Part shown: one piece after another, positions 41,524 to 55,630 of the stretch
Layout: every line of letters starts with the position of its first letter
Position numbering within the stretch: the stretch's first letter is position 1
Source of the DNA: Actinomycetes bacterium
GTDB taxonomy: Bacteria > Actinomycetota > Actinomycetes > Propionibacteriales > Nocardioidaceae
Assembly: GCA_023396115.1 (NCBI GenBank)
Contig: JAEWXC010000026.1
Coordinates: 29,616-93,615, forward strand
Direction: 5' to 3'
Length of the DNA: 64,000 nt
Made by a program: the position numbers and the translations under genes
The notes under the pieces: generated by a model
The model's database searches: none
What the model was told of the DNA's origin: nothing
Seen by the model: the letters and a program-made list of their open reading frames with translations, nothing else

Positions 41524-42350
41524 CAGACCTCCATCCGCTTGGTCAGACCGGTGACGGCGAAGCGCCAGCCCAGGGCGATGACGACCAGCAGCACCGCCAG
41601 GTTCACCCCGGCCACCGCCCAGTCGACGTGGTCGAGGCTGAACATCCGCGACAGGTTGACCCCGTGCCACAGCGGGGTCAGCCGGGCCACCCACTCCAGC
41701 ACCGGGCCGAGGTTGCTGATCGGGAAGAACGCTCCGGAGAACAGCGTCAGCGGGATCACCCCGAGCCGGAAGATCACCGCGAACACCTGGTCGCTGGTGG
41801 CCCGGGTGGCGATGGCGTAGACCACGGTCCCGAACGCCATCCCGACCAGCACCTGGCTGACCCCGGCCACGAACGGGCCCCACCAGGACTCGAAGACGCC
41901 GAAGGGGGCGAGCACCAGCATGAACACCGCACTGGCGCTGGCCACCCGGTACAGCACGAACGCGAGGTGGCCGTTGACCAGGTCGACGATCCGCAGCGGC
42001 GTGGCCTGCTGGGCGTAGTAGACCTTCTGCCACTTCAGTGCCCCCATCACCGGGTAGGTGGTCTCCTCCACCGCGATCTGCATCGCGTGGGTGGCCACCA
42101 GCCCGGGGACGATGAAGGCCAGGTAACTGGTGGCGCCCTCCATCGTCGCGGGGTCGGCGTCGATGAAGCCGCCGAGCAGGACGCCCATCGCCACCACGTA
42201 GAGCAGCGGGGCGAGGAACGAGGAGATGAAGGTGCCGCGCCAGGTGCGCCGCACCACCGCGGCCCAGTAGTCGAACTGCCGGACCACGCCGGTCCAGGCG
42301 GTCATCGGGGCGGCGGTGCCGGTCCCCGGGGTGGTCGTGGTGCTCGCCAT
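41523..42350 (-). CDS. ABC-2 type exporter permease (first permease)
   Basis: The 275-residue protein has six helices with LAPLLYVVAMGVLLGGFID, YLAFIVPGLVATHAMQIA and LFSGAFFPISNLGPVLEWVARLTPLWHG. It is paralogous to the second permease, so the exporter probably works as a heterodimer of permeases. Its start shares one base with the ATPase stop (TGATG). Confidence 0.87.
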   Translation of the reverse strand: MASTTTTPGTGTAAPMTAWTGVVRQFDYWAAVVRRTWRGTFISSFLAPLLYVVAMGVLLGGFIDADPATMEGATSYLAFIVPGLVATHAMQIAVEETTYPVMGALKWQKVYYAQQATPLRIVDLVNGHLAFVLYRVASASAVFMLVLAPFGVFESWWGPFVAGVSQVLVGMAFGTVVYAIATRATSDQVFAVIFRLGVIPLTLFSGAFFPISNLGPVLEWVARLTPLWHGVNLSRMFSLDHVDWAVAGVNLAVLLVVIALGWRFAVTGLTKRMEV

Positions 42351-43276
42351 CAGTCGACCAGCGTCCGACCGGTCAGCGCCAGGAAGACGTCCTCCAGCGA
42401 GGAGCGGCGCACCAGCGTCGCGGCCGGGTGCAGGCCCCGCTCCAGCGCCTTGGCGATGACCTCCTCGCCGTCGGCGGTGTAGACCAGCAGCCGGTCCGGG
42501 AGCACCTCGACCCGGTCCCCCAGGTCGCTGAGCGCCTCCACGTGCGCCTCGTTCTCCCCGATCCCGAAGCGCAGCTCGGCCACCTCCCGGCTGGAGTGGG
42601 TCTCGATCAGGTCGCGCGGCGAACCCTCGGCGGCGATCACCCCGTGGTCCATCACCACCAGCCGGTCGCACAGCTGCTCGGCCTCGTCCATGTAGTGCGT
42701 GGTGATGACCAGCGTGACGCCGGCGTGCTTGAGCCGGTACAGCTGGTCCCAGAGCACGTGCCGGGCCTGCGGGTCCAAGCCGGTGGTGGGCTCGTCGAGC
42801 AGCAGCAGGTCGGGTGAGTTGATCAGGCTGCGGGCGATGGTGAGCCGGCGCTTCATGCCGCCGGAGAGGTCCTCGACCCGGGCCTTGCGCTTCTCGGTCA
42901 GCATCGCGAACTCGAGCAGCTCCTCGGCGCGGTCGCGGACCACGGCTTTGGGCAGGCCGAAGTAGCGGCCGTAGACGTAGAGGTTGTCGAAGACGTTGAG
43001 CTCGGTGTCCAGGGTGTCCTCCTGGGGGCAGACCCCCAGACGGCCGCGGATCGCCGGGCCGTCGGTGGCCGGGTCGAGGCCGAAGATGCGCAGGTCGCCC
43101 CCGCTGACCGGGCTGACCGCCGCAACCATCCGCATCGTCGAGGACTTGCCGGCCCCGTTGGGTCCCAGGAAGCCGAACGCCTCCCCCCGCAGCACCTCGA
43201 CGTCGATGCCGCGTACCGCCTCGAAGTCCCCGAAACTCTTGCGCAGGCCCTTGGCCGAGATCATCGCCTCACTCAC
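42350..43276 (-). CDS. ABC transporter ATPase, DrrA/NodI-like
   Basis: The 308-residue ATPase has Walker A GPNGAGKSS near residue 39, the signature LSGGMKRRL, Walker B LLLLDEPTTGLDP and the switch His in ITTHYMDEAEQ, then a DrrA-type C-terminal domain ending SLEDVFLALTGR. With the two permeases it forms a drug/lipid-type exporter. GTG 43276 and ATG 43264 are both plausible starts. Confidence 0.9.
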   Translation of the reverse strand: MSEAMISAKGLRKSFGDFEAVRGIDVEVLRGEAFGFLGPNGAGKSSTMRMVAAVSPVSGGDLRIFGLDPATDGPAIRGRLGVCPQEDTLDTELNVFDNLYVYGRYFGLPKAVVRDRAEELLEFAMLTEKRKARVEDLSGGMKRRLTIARSLINSPDLLLLDEPTTGLDPQARHVLWDQLYRLKHAGVTLVITTHYMDEAEQLCDRLVVMDHGVIAAEGSPRDLIETHSSREVAELRFGIGENEAHVEALSDLGDRVEVLPDRLLVYTADGEEVIAKALERGLHPAATLVRRSSLEDVFLALTGRTLVD

Positions 43277-43370
43277 GTCGAGCACCCTACGAGCCGGGAC
43301 CGACACCACGCACCGGGGATTCCCGGTGCCGGGGCCCCGCACTGTCCCCGGTGTCGGCAAGGATGGACCC

Positions 43371-47886
<4,516 letters not shown>

Positions 47887-47894
<8 letters not shown>

Positions 47895-48675
47895 GGGCGA
47901 CTCAGTGGCCCGGACCGCCCGCCGGCTCGACGCCGGGCTCGCCGGACGGGTGCTGACCCGCACCGACTTCCGGGTCCCGGCCCTGGCGACGCTGGACCTG
48001 GCCGGCTGGACCTACCGGGGCACTGACACCGTCGGCAAGCACCTGCTGGGCCGGTTCAACCGGGACGACCGAACCGTGACGCTGCACTCGCACTTGGGCA
48101 TGGACGGGGTCTGGCAGTACCTCCCACCCGGTCGCCGGTGGGCCCGGCCCGCGCACCAGTGCCGTGCGGTCCTGGAGGCCGGCCGGGTGGGAGCGGCGGC
48201 CTTCGCGATGAAGACGTTCGAACTCCTCGACCCAGCGGGCGAGCAGGAGCTGCGCGAGCGGCTCGGTCCGGACCTGCTGGACGCCGGGGCAGGCCTCTCC
48301 CCCGCGGCGGACGCCCTGGGGGGCACCGACCGGCCGGTGGCCGCGGCGCTGCTGGACCAGACGGTCGTCGCCGGACTGGGCACGGTGCTGGTCAGCGAGG
48401 TCTGTTTCCTGCGCGGCGTGCACCCGCTGACCCCCTCCGACGACGTCGACGCCACCCGGCTGCTGGCCGTGGCCCGCAAGGTGATCACTGCGTCGGTGGT
48501 CACCGGCACCCGGGTGACCACCGGCAACACCCGGGCGGGTCAGCAGTACTGGGTCTACGGCCGGGACGGCCGGGCCTGCCGTCGCTGCGGGACGCCGGTG
48601 CAGCGGGTGCACGTGGGGCCCGCGGGTCAGGAGCGGGGCATCTTTTTCTGTCCGTCCTGCCAGCCGCTCGGCTGA
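47887..48675 (+). CDS. nei: Fpg/Nei family DNA glycosylase (endonuclease VIII-like)
   Basis: The 262-residue protein begins (GTG) MPEGDSV, where Pro and Glu at positions 2-3 are the catalytic N-terminus after Met removal. It continues with GKHLLGRF, an H2TH region (LLDQTVVAGLGTVLVSEVCF) and a C-terminal zinc finger CRRCGT...FFCPSC. It excises oxidised pyrimidines and nicks the strand. Coupled translation with lhr suggests a joint repair pathway. Confidence 0.93.
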
Positions 48676-48756
48676 CACCCTCGACGCCCACGCTCGTTGG
48701 GAGGCGACCGCAGCCTGTCACGGGCAGCGTCCAGCAAGTGCCCGGTCGACGAAGAA

Positions 48757-48801
48757 CTGCCCGGTCGGCGAGGAAGGGGGGAGGTCGGCGGGACCGGGCA
48801 G
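48757..48801. terminator. Long-loop hairpin between nei and clgR
   Basis: A 10-base-pair stem CTGCCCGGTC/GACCGGGCAG with a 25-base loop lies between convergent nei and clgR. A direct repeat TGCCCGGTCG at 48739 and 48758 offers alternative pairing. Terminator function is plausible but not strong. Confidence 0.4.
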
Positions 48802-48807
48802 GGATTC

Positions 48808-49101
48808 TCAGGCGGCGGAGGCGACGACCGTGCCCGTGGGCCGGATCGGGGTGGGCGCCAGGGCGGCCTCCTCCAGGGCGACCACCTCGCTGACCTCACG
48901 CAGCACGTCGGAGAGCGGCAGGTCCAGGGCGGCGCAGAGCGAGGCCAGGAGCTCCGAGGAGGCTTCCTTCTGGCCGCGCTCGATCTCGGAGATGTAGCCC
49001 AGGCTCACCCGTGCCTGGCCGGAGAGTTCGCGCAGCGTGAGGCCGCGCTCCATGCGCTCGCGTCGGAGCACGTCGCCGAGAGATCGACGGAACAGGATCA
49101 T
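48808..49101 (-). CDS. clgR: XRE-family regulator ClgR
   Basis: The 97-residue protein starts MILFRRSLGDVLRRERMERG and carries the helix-turn-helix LTLRELSGQARVSLGYISEIERGQKEASSELL, which is nearly diagnostic of ClgR. ClgR activates clp protease and other stress genes and is itself degraded by Clp; the C-terminal VVASAA could be the exposed degron. It is downstream of cinA, as in streptomycetes. I did not find a clear ClgR box in its own upstream region. Confidence 0.9.
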   Translation of the reverse strand: MILFRRSLGDVLRRERMERGLTLRELSGQARVSLGYISEIERGQKEASSELLASLCAALDLPLSDVLREVSEVVALEEAALAPTPIRPTGTVVASAA

Positions 49102-49238
49102 GCGGGCTCTCCTCTCCTCACCTCTCGTCCACCTCGGGGTGGTCGAGGACCGTCAGGTACGGCGCCGGATCCGGCACCGTGTGGGCAACGCTACACGTGC
49201 CCCGTCTGTTCCCGTGGCGCCACCACCGGTGTCGCGGG

Positions 49239-49733
49239 TCAGGTGTCGAGGTGCTCCAGCACCCACTCGAGGGCGGCCCGGACCGTGCCGGCGCGGATCT
49301 GCGCCCGGTCGCCGGTCAGGCTCAGCTCCCGGGACCAGACGCGTGGCCCGGCGGCCAGACCGAGGTGGACCGTGCCGACCGGGTGGCCGTCCTGGGGGTC
49401 CGGTCCGGCGACCCCGGTCGTCGCGATGCCCAGGCCGGCGCCGGTCAGCCGCACCACCCCGGCGGCCATCGCCTGCGCGCAGGCAGCGGAGACCACGCCG
49501 TGCTCCTCGACCAGGCTCCGCGGAACGCCGAGCACCTGGATCTTCACCGCGGTCGCGTAGCTGACCACTCCCCCCAGCAGCACCTGCGAGGCGCCCGGGA
49601 CGTCGGCGACCCGGCTGGACAACATCCCGGCGGTCAGGGACTCGGCGGTGGCGAGGGTGAGGCCGCGTTGCCGGAGCGTCCCGACCAGGTCCGCCGCGGG
49701 GTCGGTGCGGGGAGCGTGCGGGCCGGTGTTCAC
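49239..49733 (-). CDS. cinA: CinA C-terminal domain protein, nicotinamide-nucleotide amidase
   Basis: The 164-residue protein corresponds to the PncC/CinA-C domain alone: TLATAESLTAGMLSSRVADVPGAS, GGVVSYATAVKIQVLGVP and GIATTGVAGPDPQDGHPVGTVHLG. It converts NMN to nicotinate mononucleotide to recycle pyridine nucleotides. GTG 49733, with AGGATC upstream, is favoured over GTG 49751. The gene keeps its usual place before clgR. Confidence 0.92.
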   Translation of the reverse strand: MNTGPHAPRTDPAADLVGTLRQRGLTLATAESLTAGMLSSRVADVPGASQVLLGGVVSYATAVKIQVLGVPRSLVEEHGVVSAACAQAMAAGVVRLTGAGLGIATTGVAGPDPQDGHPVGTVHLGLAAGPRVWSRELSLTGDRAQIRAGTVRAALEWVLEHLDT

Positions 49734-49751
49734 GGCACCGATCCTACGCAC

Positions 49752-49787
49752 GCGGGGCCCGCCGACCGGGTGGTCGACGGGCCCCGC
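49752..49787 (-). terminator. Terminator of the secreted nuclease gene
   Basis: A 16-base-pair stem with one mismatch (GCGGGGCCCGCCGACC with GGTCGACGGGCCCCGC) lies 25 bases after the nuclease stop. It closely resembles the terminator at 57932-57970. Confidence 0.8.
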
Positions 49788-49811
49788 AGGTGCGGTGTGG
49801 AGCTCAGGTCC

Positions 49812-52800
49812 TCAGCGCCGGACCTTCACCTTCACGACCTTGGTCACCGGACGGGCCAGGTCGCTGCCCCGGTAGGTCACCTTCACCTTGTAGGTGCCCT
49901 TCTTCTTGAACTTGGCCAGCTTGACGGTGGCCTTGCCGTTCTTCAGCGAGACGGTCTTGGCCTTCTGGCCCTTCACCTTGACGGTGACCTTGCCGGTGGG
50001 CACGAAGCCCTTCGCCGACACGACGACCTTGACCTTGGCCCTGGTCTTCTTGGCCTTGATCTTCTTCGGCTTGACCTTGGCCTTGACGCTCGCCCTCGCC
50101 TTGGCCACCACGACGCTCACCGAACCGGTGGAGGCCTCGTGGCTGGCGTCACCGGAGTAGGCCAGCGCGATGTCGTGGCTGCCCGGCTCGAGCACCGTGC
50201 CACCCAGCGGAAGGGTGGCCCTGCCGTCGACCAGCGTCAGCTCGACGGGCGCCCCGTTGACCGTGGCGGTGACGGTCCCGGTCGGCGTGGTCGCGCCACC
50301 GGTGACCTGGACGGACACGGTCCCGGGTGTGCCGTAGGTCATCGTCGCGGCCGTGCCCGTGGTGGTGGTGGCGTCCTTGCCCGCCTCGGTGCCCAGCTGC
50401 ATCCCCACGACCTCGGGGTTGTGGTCGGAGGCGGAGAAGACCGAGGTCGCGTCGAACAGTTCGGCGGCGTTGTAGTTGAACCGGCTGTACTGGTGGAACA
50501 CCGACTCGTTGGCGTTGGTCTCCCACAGGTCCACACCGGTGACGAGTGCCTCGGCCGCCTCGTTGGCCAGGACGTGGTCCAGCGAGCCGACCTGGCCGTC
50601 GAAGTTGTACGACCACTCGGCCGCGTCGTCGGAGGCGAGGTTGGTGAACCCGTCGGCCTCGAGCGACTGGATCGGGTCCTCCATCGAGTAGGCGTTGAAG
50701 TCACCGCTCAGGAAGACCGCCGCGACGTCCCGCTCGGTGCTGAACGTCTGGGCGAACGTGCCCAGCGCCTCGGCCTGGGCGATCCGGTCGGGGTTGGCGT
50801 TGCCCTGCCCGGTGCCGTCGTTGGTTCCCGATCCCTTGGACTTGAAGTGGTTGACGATGACCGCGAACTCCTTGCCGGCGGGCGCGTCCGTCTTGCGGAA
50901 CACCTGGGCCAGCGGCTCACGGGCGTTCTCGAAGGCGGGGTCGCCGACCAGCATCTTGGAGGCGCCGACCAGGGAGGTGGTGCTGGGGTCGTAGATGAAC
51001 GCGGTGCGGATCACGTCCTCGTCCTCCACCGGCGGCAGGTCCGCGCCGGTCGGCGAGGGCACGAAGGCCCACCGGGTGGTGCCGGCCGCGGTGTTCAGCG
51101 CGGTGACCAGGGCCTGGAGGGCCTCGTCACGGTCGTGCCCGTCGACCTTGGCCGAGTTCTCGATCTCTTCCAGGGAGACGATGTCGGCGTCCATGGTGTT
51201 GATCGCCTTGACGATCTTGGCCTGCTGACGCTCGAAGCTGGCCTGGTCCCACGCACCGCGCGGACCGTTGGGGATCGAGTCGCAGCGGTTGACCGCGATC
51301 GGGTTGCCGGCACGGTCGTTGTACGAGGTGCAGGTGCCCGCCGGCAGGTCCGTGCCGAGGGTGGTGAAGTAGTTCAGCACGTTGAAGGTGGCGAGCTTGA
51401 AGTCGCCACCGACGTCGGCCGGCGCCAGGTTCTGCGCGCGGGTGTCCTCGAAGGTGACCTGGTCGGCCCCGTCGTCGGTGACCGGCGAGGTCGGCTGCAC
51501 CTTCCAGCCGAACCGGTAGTCCAGGATCACCGGCTTGGTGAACTCCACCCCGGCGCCGACACGCGGCGTGCGGGTCTTGCCCAGCCACGGCACGGGCGTG
51601 TTCATGCCGGCCGCGGTGTTGGCGGTGTTCCAGTACGTGGTGGAGGAACCGTCGTCGAGCACCACCCGGTGGGCGTTGTTGTACTTCACCCGCTCAGCGA
51701 TCGCGGCAGTGTCCTGCGCGTCGATGACCTCGGTCGGGGTGACCAGCGGGGTCGCCGAGTTGGCGGCGATGCCGATCTCGCCGAAGAAGTTGCTGCTGGA
51801 GGAGTTCGGCGGGTTGTAGGCGGACCCGTCGTAGACGTCGGTGACGGTGTGTCCGTCGGAGAGGTCGAACAGCTCGCCCTCCGACTTCTCCTTGGCGGCG
51901 TCCAGGCCACTCTGGTCCAGGCAGTCGGCGCCGGGCAGCGCACAGTCGGTGCCGGGGATGGTGGTCTTGGCCACCACGGCCGGCTGGGCGGTGGCCGCCG
52001 CGGTGATCGTCGTGGCGGTGACCTGCGTCTGGCTGCCGAACTCCGAGACCGCGCCGGTCACGGTGACCGTGTCCCCGACGGCGAAGGTGGACTGGTCGTT
52101 GCCGGGGGCGTAGACGAAGAGGCCGTCGGAGGCGTCCGGCGTGGTGTCCGGGCCGCCGGTCTGCAGGTAGAAGCCGTTGAAGCCACCGGTCGGGTACTGG
52201 GCGGTGACCACACCGGTGGTGGTGGCGATGACGCCGACCTTGGGCGAGGTCGCTCCGGTGCCCTGGATCTCCGCGATCGTGAGGGTCTCCTCGACCGGGT
52301 CGACCGGACCGGTGCCACCGGAGTTGGTCGGGGTCGGGGTCCCGGCGGTGAAGTCGGCGACGTTGTTGTCGGTGTCTGCACCGGTCGCGTTGCGGGCGAG
52401 ACTCATCGTCAGACTCTGACCGCTCGCCGCGGTGCCCTCGGGCGCGTTGCTGCTGCCGTAGCCAACCCTGTCGATCACGCTCGCGTCCCCGGGTTGGACC
52501 GCGGTGGTTCCGTCGACCAGGTACGCGGTGCCCCCCGCGCCAGCCGGGTTGATTCCACCGGCGGTCTGGTCCGGCGCCGGGAGCGCTGAGCCGTTGCTGC
52601 CGTTGCTGCCGCCCTGGATCAAGAAGTGGCCTTCGGCAGGGACGGAGCCGGTGAGCGCAGCCACGTTGTTCGCGTTGGAGGTTCCCGTGGCGGACCTGTA
52701 CTGGATGCTCAGGCCGGCGAGCGGAACAGCGGCGTCGGTCGGGTTGTAGATCTCGATGAACTTGTTCGTGTAGGTCGCACCGGAACTGCCCCCGTTGACG

Positions 52801-52943
52801 TAGATCTCGCTGATCACGAGCTCGTCACCGGCGGGGGCCGCCGAGGCCTGGGGTCCCCCCAGGAGGGTGAGGCCGGTGGCGGCGACGGCGAACGTCGCGG
52901 TACCGGCCAGGATCCGGCGCAGGCCGGGTCGCTGATGTGCCAT
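49812..52943 (-). CDS. Secreted ExeM/NucH-type endonuclease with lamin-tail domain
   Basis: The 1043-residue protein has a Sec signal peptide (to about residue 36, ASA-A), a lamin-tail domain (DELVISEIYVNGGSSGATYTNKFIE...), an OB-like region (PKVGVIATTTGVVTAQYP) and an endonuclease/exonuclease/phosphatase domain with LATFNVLNY, IVSLEEIEN, VIVNHFKSKG, LSGDFNAYSMEDP and SASDHNP. An Ig-like domain and a Lys-rich C-terminal module of about 95 residues follow. It would degrade extracellular DNA. The C-terminal module is shared with the nucleotidase upstream. There is no LPXTG anchor. Confidence 0.9.
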   Translation of the reverse strand: MAHQRPGLRRILAGTATFAVAATGLTLLGGPQASAAPAGDELVISEIYVNGGSSGATYTNKFIEIYNPTDAAVPLAGLSIQYRSATGTSNANNVAALTGSVPAEGHFLIQGGSNGSNGSALPAPDQTAGGINPAGAGGTAYLVDGTTAVQPGDASVIDRVGYGSSNAPEGTAASGQSLTMSLARNATGADTDNNVADFTAGTPTPTNSGGTGPVDPVEETLTIAEIQGTGATSPKVGVIATTTGVVTAQYPTGGFNGFYLQTGGPDTTPDASDGLFVYAPGNDQSTFAVGDTVTVTGAVSEFGSQTQVTATTITAAATAQPAVVAKTTIPGTDCALPGADCLDQSGLDAAKEKSEGELFDLSDGHTVTDVYDGSAYNPPNSSSSNFFGEIGIAANSATPLVTPTEVIDAQDTAAIAERVKYNNAHRVVLDDGSSTTYWNTANTAAGMNTPVPWLGKTRTPRVGAGVEFTKPVILDYRFGWKVQPTSPVTDDGADQVTFEDTRAQNLAPADVGGDFKLATFNVLNYFTTLGTDLPAGTCTSYNDRAGNPIAVNRCDSIPNGPRGAWDQASFERQQAKIVKAINTMDADIVSLEEIENSAKVDGHDRDEALQALVTALNTAAGTTRWAFVPSPTGADLPPVEDEDVIRTAFIYDPSTTSLVGASKMLVGDPAFENAREPLAQVFRKTDAPAGKEFAVIVNHFKSKGSGTNDGTGQGNANPDRIAQAEALGTFAQTFSTERDVAAVFLSGDFNAYSMEDPIQSLEADGFTNLASDDAAEWSYNFDGQVGSLDHVLANEAAEALVTGVDLWETNANESVFHQYSRFNYNAAELFDATSVFSASDHNPEVVGMQLGTEAGKDATTTTGTAATMTYGTPGTVSVQVTGGATTPTGTVTATVNGAPVELTLVDGRATLPLGGTVLEPGSHDIALAYSGDASHEASTGSVSVVVAKARASVKAKVKPKKIKAKKTRAKVKVVVSAKGFVPTGKVTVKVKGQKAKTVSLKNGKATVKLAKFKKKGTYKVKVTYRGSDLARPVTKVVKVKVRR

Positions 52944-53067
52944 GGATGGTCCTTCGACAGGTCCGGGCGGGGACGCCCGGAGGAGGTGGAGGGTCGGAGG
53001 ACACCACCGACGGCTGTGCCGTGGGCGTGGGGCGTGAACGCCCGGCCGGTCCCGGACCCGGAGGGGT

Positions 53068-53099
53068 GGTGGGGCGGGCGCCGTGACGCCCGCCCCACC
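53068..53099 (-). terminator. Terminator of the 5'-nucleotidase gene
   Basis: A perfect 13-base-pair stem (GGTGGGGCGGGCG and complement) with a six-base loop begins eight bases after the nucleotidase stop. Confidence 0.85.
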
Positions 53100-53106
53100 G
53101 GTCACG

Positions 53107-55500
53107 TCACTTGCGGACGCGGACCTTGAACTTCGTGCTGGCCTTCTTCACCAGGTCGCTCCCCAGGTAGGTGACCTTGCCGGTGTACTTGCCCGCCTTC
53201 TTGATCTTGCCGAGCTTGACCGTGGCCTTGCCCTTGACGAGCTTGACCGTCTTGACGATCTTCTTGCCCTTGACCTTGAGGACCACCTTGACCTTGCCGG
53301 TCGGCACGGTGCCCGAGGCCTTCACCACGATCTTGACCTTGGCCTTGGTCTTCTTGGCCTTGATCTTCTTCGGCTTGACGGTCGCCTTGACCTTGGCGGA
53401 GACCTTCTCCGGCTGGGGCGGGGTCACGTTCTCCACGGACAGCGGAACCCGCACCGAGGTGCCCGTCGTCGCGCCGCGGACGGTGAGGGCCGGCGAGCCT
53501 TCGTAGGCGGGTAGCACGACCGAGACGCTGGCCTGGCCGGCCTCGTCGTCGGTGGCGCCGACGGCGACGGTGTTGTCCACCGCGGCGGAACCGATCTTCT
53601 GCTCGCCCAGGTAGACGTCGACGCTGCTGTCCTGGGCGTCACCGGTGCCGGTCATGGCCAGGGACGACAGGTCGAAGGCCACCGTGTCGCCCGGGCCGTA
53701 GCTGGCCGGAGCCCCACTCGGCGTGGTCACGCCCACGGCACGCTGGGAGGAGTCGACCTCCAGCGGGGTGGTGGCGTACGCCTCCATGTAGTCGACCATG
53801 CCCTGGAGGTCGATCTGCCCGGTGTCGCGGCTGTTGCTGCCCTCACGGAAGGCGGTGAAGTTGTCACCACCGGAGGCCAGGAACGAGTTGGCCGTCACCG
53901 AGTAGCTCTGGTCGGCCTTGATCGCGGTGCCGTTGAGCCACATGCCGGTGACCTTCTTGGTCGCCGGGTCGTAGGTGTACTCGAAGCCCTCGGAGACACC
54001 CAGGCGCAGGAACGGACGCGAGGAGCCGGCCGGCTGCCACTGCTGCTCGAGGACCGCGGCGATCTGGGTCCCGGTGAGCTTCATGTTGTTCAGGGTGTTG
54101 GCGAAGGGCTGCACCGTGGCGGCCTGCTTGTAGGTCAGGTCCCGCGGGAAGGCACCGGCCAGTCCGGTCATGTTCGCGCGCAGACCGCCCGGGTTCATGA
54201 ACGCGATCTGGGCCGACCCGAACTCGGCGCTCTCGGTGGCCTGGCGCTGTGCCTCGGCCACGAGGTTGCCCAGGGTGGACTCGCCACCACGGTTCTCCTC
54301 GTTGACGGCCGGGTCGCTGGCCTTGGGGCGCTGGGCGCGGTTGAACTCGCCACCGATCTTGCCGAGCACCTCGGCACCGAGCACGTTGCCCTCGGCGATG
54401 GCGGCGTCCACGATCGCCTTCACCACCGGGTCACCGGCGTTGACGGGCGTGACCGGGGTCGGGGCCTTCGGGAACATCGCGGTGATCGCCGTGTCCACGC
54501 CGGTCACCTTGCTGGCACCGGTTGCCTCGGTGTCGACGGTGAAGTTCAGGTTGTTGACGTAGGTGCCGTACTGACCGGCCGAGACCACGGGCCGTTCGGT
54601 GACCGCACGTCCGGCCCACCCGGCGACCGGGAACTTGCAGTCGTAGGCCAGGTGGGTGTGACCCGAGACGATGGCGTCGATGTTGTCGTTGACCCCGGTG
54701 ACGATCGACCCGAAGTCGGAGTCGGCGTCGTCGTCCATGGCGGCGCAGTCGGTCGAAGGGGCACCCTCGTGCACCAGCATCACGACGACGTCGGCACCGG
54801 CGGTCTTGAGCGCGTTGGCCTCGGCGTTGACCGCCGCGACCACGTCGGTGACCTCGATGTCGGCGATGCCGGCCGGCGAGACCAGCTCGGGCAGGTGCTC
54901 GGTGACCGCACCGACGTAGCCGATCTCGACCTCGTCGGGTGTGCCGGCGTTGAACGTCTCGCTCCACGAGGGCGCGAGCGCGTTGGAGCCGTCGGACTTC
55001 TTCTTGACGTTGGCCGCGATGTACTCCCAGTTGGCCCCACCCAGCGGGTTGGTGGTGGCGTCGTAGGGAGCCATGACCCGGTTGACCAGGTCGTCGTAGC
55101 CGGCGTCGAACTCGTGGTTGCCCGCCGCCGAGACGTCGAGACCGGCCTCGTTGAGGGCGTCGATCGTCGGCTTGTCCTTCTGGATGAACGAGTCGAAGGT
55201 CGAGGCGCCGATCAGGTCACCGGCCGCCACGAAGTGGGTGTTGGGCTGCAGGGCACGCTGGTCCTTGACGTACTGCGAGAGGACCGCGGCGCCACCGACA
55301 CCGTCGTTGCCGTTGGCCGGGGCCTCCTGGGCCAGACGGCCGTGGAAGTCGTTGGTCGCGATGATCTGGAAGTCGACCTCGTTGGCCGCCTGGGCGGGCG
55401 AGGCGATGACGACGGAGAGCGAGGCGGCCGTGAGGCCACCGACGGCCGCCAGGGTCAGACCGCGGCGACGCTGCCGCGATCGGGAGTTGGGTGCTGACAA
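53107..55500 (-). CDS. Secreted bifunctional 5'-nucleotidase/2',3'-cyclic phosphodiesterase (UshA-like)
   Basis: The roughly 797-residue protein has a signal peptide (SVVIASPAQAANE) and a metallophosphatase domain with TNDFHGRL, AAGDLIGAS, SAAGNHEFDAGYDDL and VSGHTHLAYDC. A 5'-nucleotidase C-terminal domain (NPGGLRANM, ANTLNNMKLTGTQI, YSVTANSFLASGGDNFTAF), an Ig-like region and a Lys-rich 95-residue module follow. It releases phosphate and nucleosides outside the cell. TTG 55500, with GGAAGG eight bases upstream, is the preferred start; GTG 55509 and ATG 55536 are alternatives. Confidence 0.9.
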   Translation of the reverse strand: MSAPNSRSRQRRRGLTLAAVGGLTAASLSVVIASPAQAANEVDFQIIATNDFHGRLAQEAPANGNDGVGGAAVLSQYVKDQRALQPNTHFVAAGDLIGASTFDSFIQKDKPTIDALNEAGLDVSAAGNHEFDAGYDDLVNRVMAPYDATTNPLGGANWEYIAANVKKKSDGSNALAPSWSETFNAGTPDEVEIGYVGAVTEHLPELVSPAGIADIEVTDVVAAVNAEANALKTAGADVVVMLVHEGAPSTDCAAMDDDADSDFGSIVTGVNDNIDAIVSGHTHLAYDCKFPVAGWAGRAVTERPVVSAGQYGTYVNNLNFTVDTEATGASKVTGVDTAITAMFPKAPTPVTPVNAGDPVVKAIVDAAIAEGNVLGAEVLGKIGGEFNRAQRPKASDPAVNEENRGGESTLGNLVAEAQRQATESAEFGSAQIAFMNPGGLRANMTGLAGAFPRDLTYKQAATVQPFANTLNNMKLTGTQIAAVLEQQWQPAGSSRPFLRLGVSEGFEYTYDPATKKVTGMWLNGTAIKADQSYSVTANSFLASGGDNFTAFREGSNSRDTGQIDLQGMVDYMEAYATTPLEVDSSQRAVGVTTPSGAPASYGPGDTVAFDLSSLAMTGTGDAQDSSVDVYLGEQKIGSAAVDNTVAVGATDDEAGQASVSVVLPAYEGSPALTVRGATTGTSVRVPLSVENVTPPQPEKVSAKVKATVKPKKIKAKKTKAKVKIVVKASGTVPTGKVKVVLKVKGKKIVKTVKLVKGKATVKLGKIKKAGKYTGKVTYLGSDLVKKASTKFKVRVRK

Positions 55501-55630
55501 GGGTTCCACCTTCCGAGGGTTTGTGAGTCCGAGCACACTAACCCGGTTTCACGTGACTTCATCAAGCCCCATGGAGGTGAATCAGAGGTGGATCGACGGC
55601 GTCCGGCCGACCCGTCGGGTCTCACCGTTC

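Noticed and set aside
42984..43370. A 129-residue N-terminal extension of Lhr in the same frame
   Set aside because: It is antisense to the ABC ATPase gene, and Lhr homology begins at MLPFHDATRTWF, where a Shine-Dalgarno is present.
49812..50110. Frameshift or sequence error explaining the lysine-rich tail of the nuclease
   Set aside because: A homologous tail with clear sequence conservation ends the neighbouring nucleotidase, so the tail is a real module.
49179..52589. A 1136-residue plus-strand open frame across cinA and the nuclease gene
   Set aside because: It lies opposite two well-supported genes and its composition (Gly, Arg, Val, Asp repeats) is that of an antisense frame.
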